From Cloacimonetes bacterium UBA6081 (GTDB lineage Bacteria; Cloacimonadota; Cloacimonadia; Cloacimonadales; Cloacimonadaceae), in assembly GCA_002428685.1 (NCBI GenBank), contig DIXL01000030.1, forward strand, positions 1 to 9,108: a stretch of DNA of 9,108 nt, in the 5' to 3' direction. The notes beneath the pieces were generated by a model, which saw only the letters and a list, made by a program, of their open reading frames with translations, was not told the DNA's origin and did not search any database. The position numbers were made by a program, and so were the translations under genes. Shown here piece by piece: positions 5,767 through 9,108 of this stretch. Every line of letters begins with the position of its first letter. The stretch's first letter is position 1.

Positions 5767-6701
5767 GAGTAAAATACTCCGCGAGTTTCTCGTTTAACGC
5801 TTATTTGCTTATCCAAATGCAATTGGCGCAGCACTTTGCTTATCTCATTGATATGTATATCCAGCATTGCCGAAAGGTCTTCGGCTGTGGAGGGACGCCT
5901 CTTTAAAGTATTATGCAGCAAGTGAATCAGCTCTTCATCCAAGTGAGTTCCCCCATCGTTATATTTCAGCTTGGCAATAATTTCCAGGGGGACATTAACT
6001 CTTGCTGTCAGGTAACTCTTAATCTGCTTTAGTGCTGCCAAACTCATGGGTTTTACCCATGCTTCCGCACCGGGACGATCAAGGCTGTTAATCTGAACTA
6101 AATCAGGTTTTATGCCTTCAATGGCGGTGGCTATGGCATCCAATTCTGTCTGGCTGTCATTTATTCCGGCTATCATAAACACTTCCAGCCATATTTTGCC
6201 GGAGTATTCATTTCTAAAGCAGATTAAACCATCTATCAAATCTTGCACTTTCAATCCGGCTCGGGGACGGTTGATTCGTTCAAACACACTTTGAGTGGCC
6301 CCATCCAAAGAAGGCAAAACTATATCGCAGGGAAGTGCCTCTGCACGGACTTTAGGATTATCGAATAGAATTCCATTTGTTAGTAAAGCAAGTTTGTAGG
6401 TAGAATAAGTGCTCTTCAGATAGTGCACAATCTCACCCAATGAACTGTTTAGAGTTGGCTCTCCAGCTCCTGAAAATGTGATGTAATCCAAATGAGGACT
6501 TGTAGCTAAAAAATCTCCCAGCTCATTAATGATTTCATCTGCCGGAAAGAATACTTCTCGCTCAGTTACCAGATTTGTGGTGCTCTGAACCTCACAATAA
6601 ACACAATTTAAGGGACAATATTTATATGGCACCAAATCCACGCCAAGCGAAATGCCCAGGCGACGGGACATAACTGGCCCAAAGAGATGCTTGTATTTCA
6701 T
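5754..6701 (-). CDS. Radical SAM protein (COG0731-like) with C-terminal winged-helix domain
   Basis: An iron-sulfur enzyme that should generate a 5'-deoxyadenosyl radical from S-adenosylmethionine; its substrate is unknown. In the 315-residue product the cluster motif C29-x3-C33-x2-C36 sits in YCPLNCVYCEV, after the block FGPVMSRRLGISLG (7-20). That block is typical of the bacterial branch related to archaeal wyosine-forming radical SAM enzymes. GAGEPTL at 78-84 is the usual SAM-contacting GGE-type motif, and NRPRAG (144-149) is a further family mark. From about residue 257 the chain looks like a winged helix-turn-helix domain (RRPSTAEDLSAMLDIH, then EISKVLRQL), suggesting nucleic-acid or protein binding. 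The ATG follows the bamA stop directly (TAGATG) with no clear ribosome binding site, so translation is probably coupled to bamA. No gene symbol is justified. Confidence 0.9.
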   Translation of the reverse strand: MKYKHLFGPVMSRRLGISLGVDLVPYKYCPLNCVYCEVQSTTNLVTEREVFFPADEIINELGDFLATSPHLDYITFSGAGEPTLNSSLGEIVHYLKSTYSTYKLALLTNGILFDNPKVRAEALPCDIVLPSLDGATQSVFERINRPRAGLKVQDLIDGLICFRNEYSGKIWLEVFMIAGINDSQTELDAIATAIEGIKPDLVQINSLDRPGAEAWVKPMSLAALKQIKSYLTARVNVPLEIIAKLKYNDGGTHLDEELIHLLHNTLKRRPSTAEDLSAMLDIHINEISKVLRQLHLDKQISVKRETRGVFYSWIH

Positions 6702-8954
6702 CTAAAATGTTGTGCCAAATTGCAAATGCGGTTCCCAACCGCCATCATTAAGGTTGTAAGCATAGTCAAAGCCTATCAGCCCAAAAGGACTGCGAATTCT
6801 GATACCGGCACCCACACCTTTTTTAAAATTGAGAAAGTTGAAGTCACGCATCTTGTTATAGCTGTTTCCTGCATCAAAAAATCCCACAACGATAATCTGA
6901 TCTCCGCCAATGGGATAGCCCAGTTCTGTGGAAAACAAAATAGCTCGTGTTCCGCCTCCAGCCGGACCAACTGAACGGTCTGGAAATCCCCGGATGCCAT
7001 CAGCACCGGTTCCACCCAGATAAAACTTTTCGTCCGGTGGAGCGTCATTGGAATCACCAAAGGGATTTACGTAGCAAAAACGCCATTTCGTGCGCAGAAT
7101 CAGCTTTTTCCAGGTATCCGTGTACCAGTTCACCTGTGCTATCTGTTTGAAGTAGTCAAAATTACCGCCAAAGGGACCGCCGGCAACTTCACTGAACAGA
7201 GTAAATTGGCTGCCGCGGGTTGGGAAGAATACATTATCTCTGGTATCTCTGCTCAAGGTAACGTTAAACGCACTTGTATAACGCCAGGAAAGCTGATTTA
7301 GTTCTATTAAAGTAGCATTTGAGGTGGAATCTGCCATGATGGATTCCATATCGGTAATGCGATATTTTTTGGAATATAGCGAATATCCTGCCACCACACG
7401 CGATCTATCTATCCAAGGTAATGCTTGTCCAATGCGAAGGCCTGCTCCACGCGTAAAAATCTCGTAGTAAAAAGAGCTCCAGCTTTTCTTAGTGTAATAG
7501 AGATTAGAACCTAAAAGCATGTCGGAATCGTATAAATTGGGATTGGTAAAGGCAAATTCAAAGTTTTGGGTGCTGCCTCCAAATTCCCAGCTTAAACTGC
7601 TGGACCAATTGTTGCCAAAGAGGTTGTTTTGCGACACCGAAAGCTGCCCCACAAACTTGTCCTGAGAATTATATCCTACTCCGCCATTAGCCACTCCGCT
7701 TGATTTATCCATAACGTCCAGATGCAGGTCAATGTCACCTTCTGAATTGATGGGAGTGTAATTCAGCTTTATATCCTGCTCAAAGAAACCAAGATTGTAA
7801 ATATTCTGCTGGCTGCGGATCACCTGAGTTTGCCTGAAATAATCTCCGGGAGCAATTTCTAACTGGCGACGAATCACTTTTTCTTTGGTTCGTCTATTGC
7901 CGGTAATGTGTATTTGCCGGATTTTGGCTCTGGTGTTTTCTTTCACTTTCAGCAGCACATTCAGCTCTTCGCCTTCTTTTTGGTAATCCGGAACTATTTC
8001 AATATAGATAAATCCTTCATCAAAATACTTGGAATACATCTTACCAAGCTGCGCATCAAATTTTTCCTGGTCAAAAGCTGCTCCACTCTTCAGGGTAAAT
8101 ACGGAACTCAGGATTTCTTCGGTAAAATGGTCGTTACCTTCCATTTTGATGCTGCCAAAATAATACTTTATGCCTTCATTAATATTTATTACAATTTCTA
8201 TGTTTTTGTCGCTTACCTGCTGCAATTCGTAGGGACCAATTTTTACGTCTATAAAGCCGTTTTTCTTGTAGAATGTAGTCAGGTTTTGCAGGTCTTTATC
8301 AAACTTGTCCTGCTCAAAACGTCCACCCCGAATAAAGCTGGCAGTTTTGGTTTTCATCTTTTTTTGCAGCACTTTGGGTTCAAACGAGTCATTACCGATA
8401 AAAGTAATCTGCCGGATGGCAACCCTTTTCCCTTCGTCCACTTCCACTTTTACCCCAATGCGGTTTTGGTCGGCGCGGGATTCGTAGATCTGAATGGAGG
8501 CATTGCTAAACCCTTTGCTGGCATATTCGTTACGCAGTTTTCGCAGCATTTGCGTTTTTACGCCTTCGCTCCAGTAACTGCCCACGCGAAGACTAACCAA
8601 TTCGTCTATCCTTTCGCGCTTTACAACCTTGAATCCAATGAAGTCTATGCTGCTAACCACCGGATTTTCCTGCACTTTCACAATTAGGGTTACTCCGGTT
8701 CGATATGGCTCGGTTTCTATTTGGATATCGGAAAATATCCCCATCCGATACAGATTACGGATGGATTTGGACACATCTTCAGGATCAAGGGCATCACCAA
8801 CCCGCACACTGAGCGCGGTGGTAACCAATTCAGGGTCAATGTTCGTAGCACCTTGCACCTTTATCTCGTATATGGTTTCCCCAATTGCATAAAGGGCTCC
8901 GGCCATGCCAATCAGCAGCATTATCAAGATACTGCTCACAAAAAATCTTCGCAT
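6702..8954 (-). CDS. bamA: Outer membrane protein assembly factor BamA
   Basis: Omp85-family insertase that folds beta-barrel proteins into the outer membrane, so the host has an outer membrane. The 750-residue product is near the usual size. A signal peptide at about 1-23 has MRR, a hydrophobic core and a likely cleavage after LYA. Five POTRA domains follow at roughly 27-95, 97-175, 178-261, 263-338 and 342-416, then a 16-strand-type barrel from about 420 to the end. The lid-loop motif IRGF is at 654-657, after FYLGGTGADG. The protein ends in QFGTTF with the terminal phenylalanine of an outer-membrane beta-signal. The start has GGAGG four bases upstream. It is the first gene of the cluster in this window. 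The skp (ompH) and lpxD genes that often follow bamA are replaced here by a radical SAM gene and ispD. Confidence 0.97.
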   Translation of the reverse strand: MRRFFVSSILIMLLIGMAGALYAIGETIYEIKVQGATNIDPELVTTALSVRVGDALDPEDVSKSIRNLYRMGIFSDIQIETEPYRTGVTLIVKVQENPVVSSIDFIGFKVVKRERIDELVSLRVGSYWSEGVKTQMLRKLRNEYASKGFSNASIQIYESRADQNRIGVKVEVDEGKRVAIRQITFIGNDSFEPKVLQKKMKTKTASFIRGGRFEQDKFDKDLQNLTTFYKKNGFIDVKIGPYELQQVSDKNIEIVININEGIKYYFGSIKMEGNDHFTEEILSSVFTLKSGAAFDQEKFDAQLGKMYSKYFDEGFIYIEIVPDYQKEGEELNVLLKVKENTRAKIRQIHITGNRRTKEKVIRRQLEIAPGDYFRQTQVIRSQQNIYNLGFFEQDIKLNYTPINSEGDIDLHLDVMDKSSGVANGGVGYNSQDKFVGQLSVSQNNLFGNNWSSSLSWEFGGSTQNFEFAFTNPNLYDSDMLLGSNLYYTKKSWSSFYYEIFTRGAGLRIGQALPWIDRSRVVAGYSLYSKKYRITDMESIMADSTSNATLIELNQLSWRYTSAFNVTLSRDTRDNVFFPTRGSQFTLFSEVAGGPFGGNFDYFKQIAQVNWYTDTWKKLILRTKWRFCYVNPFGDSNDAPPDEKFYLGGTGADGIRGFPDRSVGPAGGGTRAILFSTELGYPIGGDQIIVVGFFDAGNSYNKMRDFNFLNFKKGVGAGIRIRSPFGLIGFDYAYNLNDGGWEPHLQFGTTF

Positions 8955-8958
8955 TCTT

Positions 8959-8963
8959 CCTCC
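8959..8963 (-). promoter_or_regulatory. Ribosome binding site of bamA
   Basis: GGAGG on the minus strand, four bases before the ATG at 8952-8954; a near-consensus Shine-Dalgarno that fixes the bamA start ahead of a good signal peptide. Confidence 0.75.
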
Positions 8964-9108
8964 ACGTAAGAGTTATGCACATGTTTGAAAAGCACCATTT
9001 TCCGTCCAGCCTTTTTTTTTGAACCTCTGCAAAAAGGAGATACCACCACCGTAATATAGCTTTTAAAGCTGTTGAAAAAGCTGGTGTTGTGTCAAACTTG
9101 GTATGTCG
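8964..9108 (-). other. Upstream leader of bamA, no gene recognised
   Basis: This AT-rich stretch may hold the operon promoter, but nothing decisive is visible. On the minus strand there is an exact TTGACA at 9090-9095 and a -10-like TATATT at 9053-9058, but they are 31 bases apart and cannot be one sigma-70 promoter. A run of nine A (9012-9020) and a GGTGGTGGT stretch (about 9042-9050) lie between them and bamA. One minus-strand frame stays open from the window edge, without an early start codon or recognisable product. An upstream gene may end just beyond 9108. Confidence 0.3.

Noticed and set aside
7908..8687. 259-codon open frame on the plus strand, antisense to bamA
   Set aside because: It lies fully inside the POTRA region of bamA, its translation is low-complexity and rich in F, H and V with no recognisable domain, and the opposite strand has unambiguous BamA sequence.
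9053..9095. TTGACA and TATATT as a sigma-70 promoter for bamA
   Set aside because: The spacing is 31 bases instead of about 17, and no better partner for either box is visible.
8820..9108. Minus-strand frame open from the window edge into the bamA start region
   Set aside because: There is no early start codon and no recognisable protein, and it overlaps the well-supported bamA start and ribosome binding site in another frame.

Overview
The window carries eight protein genes, all on the minus strand, so transcription runs from high to low coordinates. They are packed almost end to end: neighbours overlap by 1 to 13 bases or are separated by 0 to 7 bases, and the one larger gap (84 bases) lies between the mobB-like and thiF-like genes. 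Together they look like one long housekeeping operon of a diderm (outer-membrane) bacterium. In order of transcription they are bamA, a COG0731-type radical SAM gene, ispD, an oversized glmS, ispF, a mobB-like gene with an Fe-S-like tail, a thiF-like E1 enzyme and a thiS-like sulfur carrier.

Region by region: 8955-9108 is the bamA leader, with a strong ribosome binding site but no convincing promoter. 6702-8954 encodes the outer-membrane assembly factor BamA. 5754-6701 encodes the radical SAM protein with a C-terminal winged helix. 5062-5766 (ispD) and 1814-2293 (ispF) encode two steps of the MEP isoprenoid pathway, and a 918-codon glmS relative (2298-5054) lies between them. 1065-1814 encodes a MobB-type P-loop GTPase with a cysteine-rich tail. 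981-1064 holds a small REP-like GC-rich hairpin. 366-980 and 146-376 encode an E1-like adenylyltransferase and its ubiquitin-like sulfur carrier. 1-145 has no recognisable gene but contains a clear long inverted repeat.

The functional themes are envelope building (BamA; GlmS for amino sugars of peptidoglycan and LPS; IspD/IspF for isoprenoids including the undecaprenyl carrier) and cofactor chemistry typical of anaerobes (radical SAM, MobB-like, ThiF/ThiS). The organism is therefore probably an anaerobic Gram-negative-type bacterium of moderate GC. The Candidatus Cloacimonadota or a similar lineage would fit, but that is an impression from protein style and gene order, not a demonstrated assignment.

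The main oddities are: the GlmS-like protein, whose presumed N-terminal nucleophile cysteine sits at residue 36 behind an extension with a good ribosome binding site, and which carries two large insertions; the MobB-like protein with a four-cysteine C-terminal domain; the unresolved choice between thiamine and Mo/W cofactor for the ThiF/ThiS pair beside mobB; and two unrelated hairpin repeats. No mobile element, tRNA, rRNA, CRISPR array or defence system was seen.
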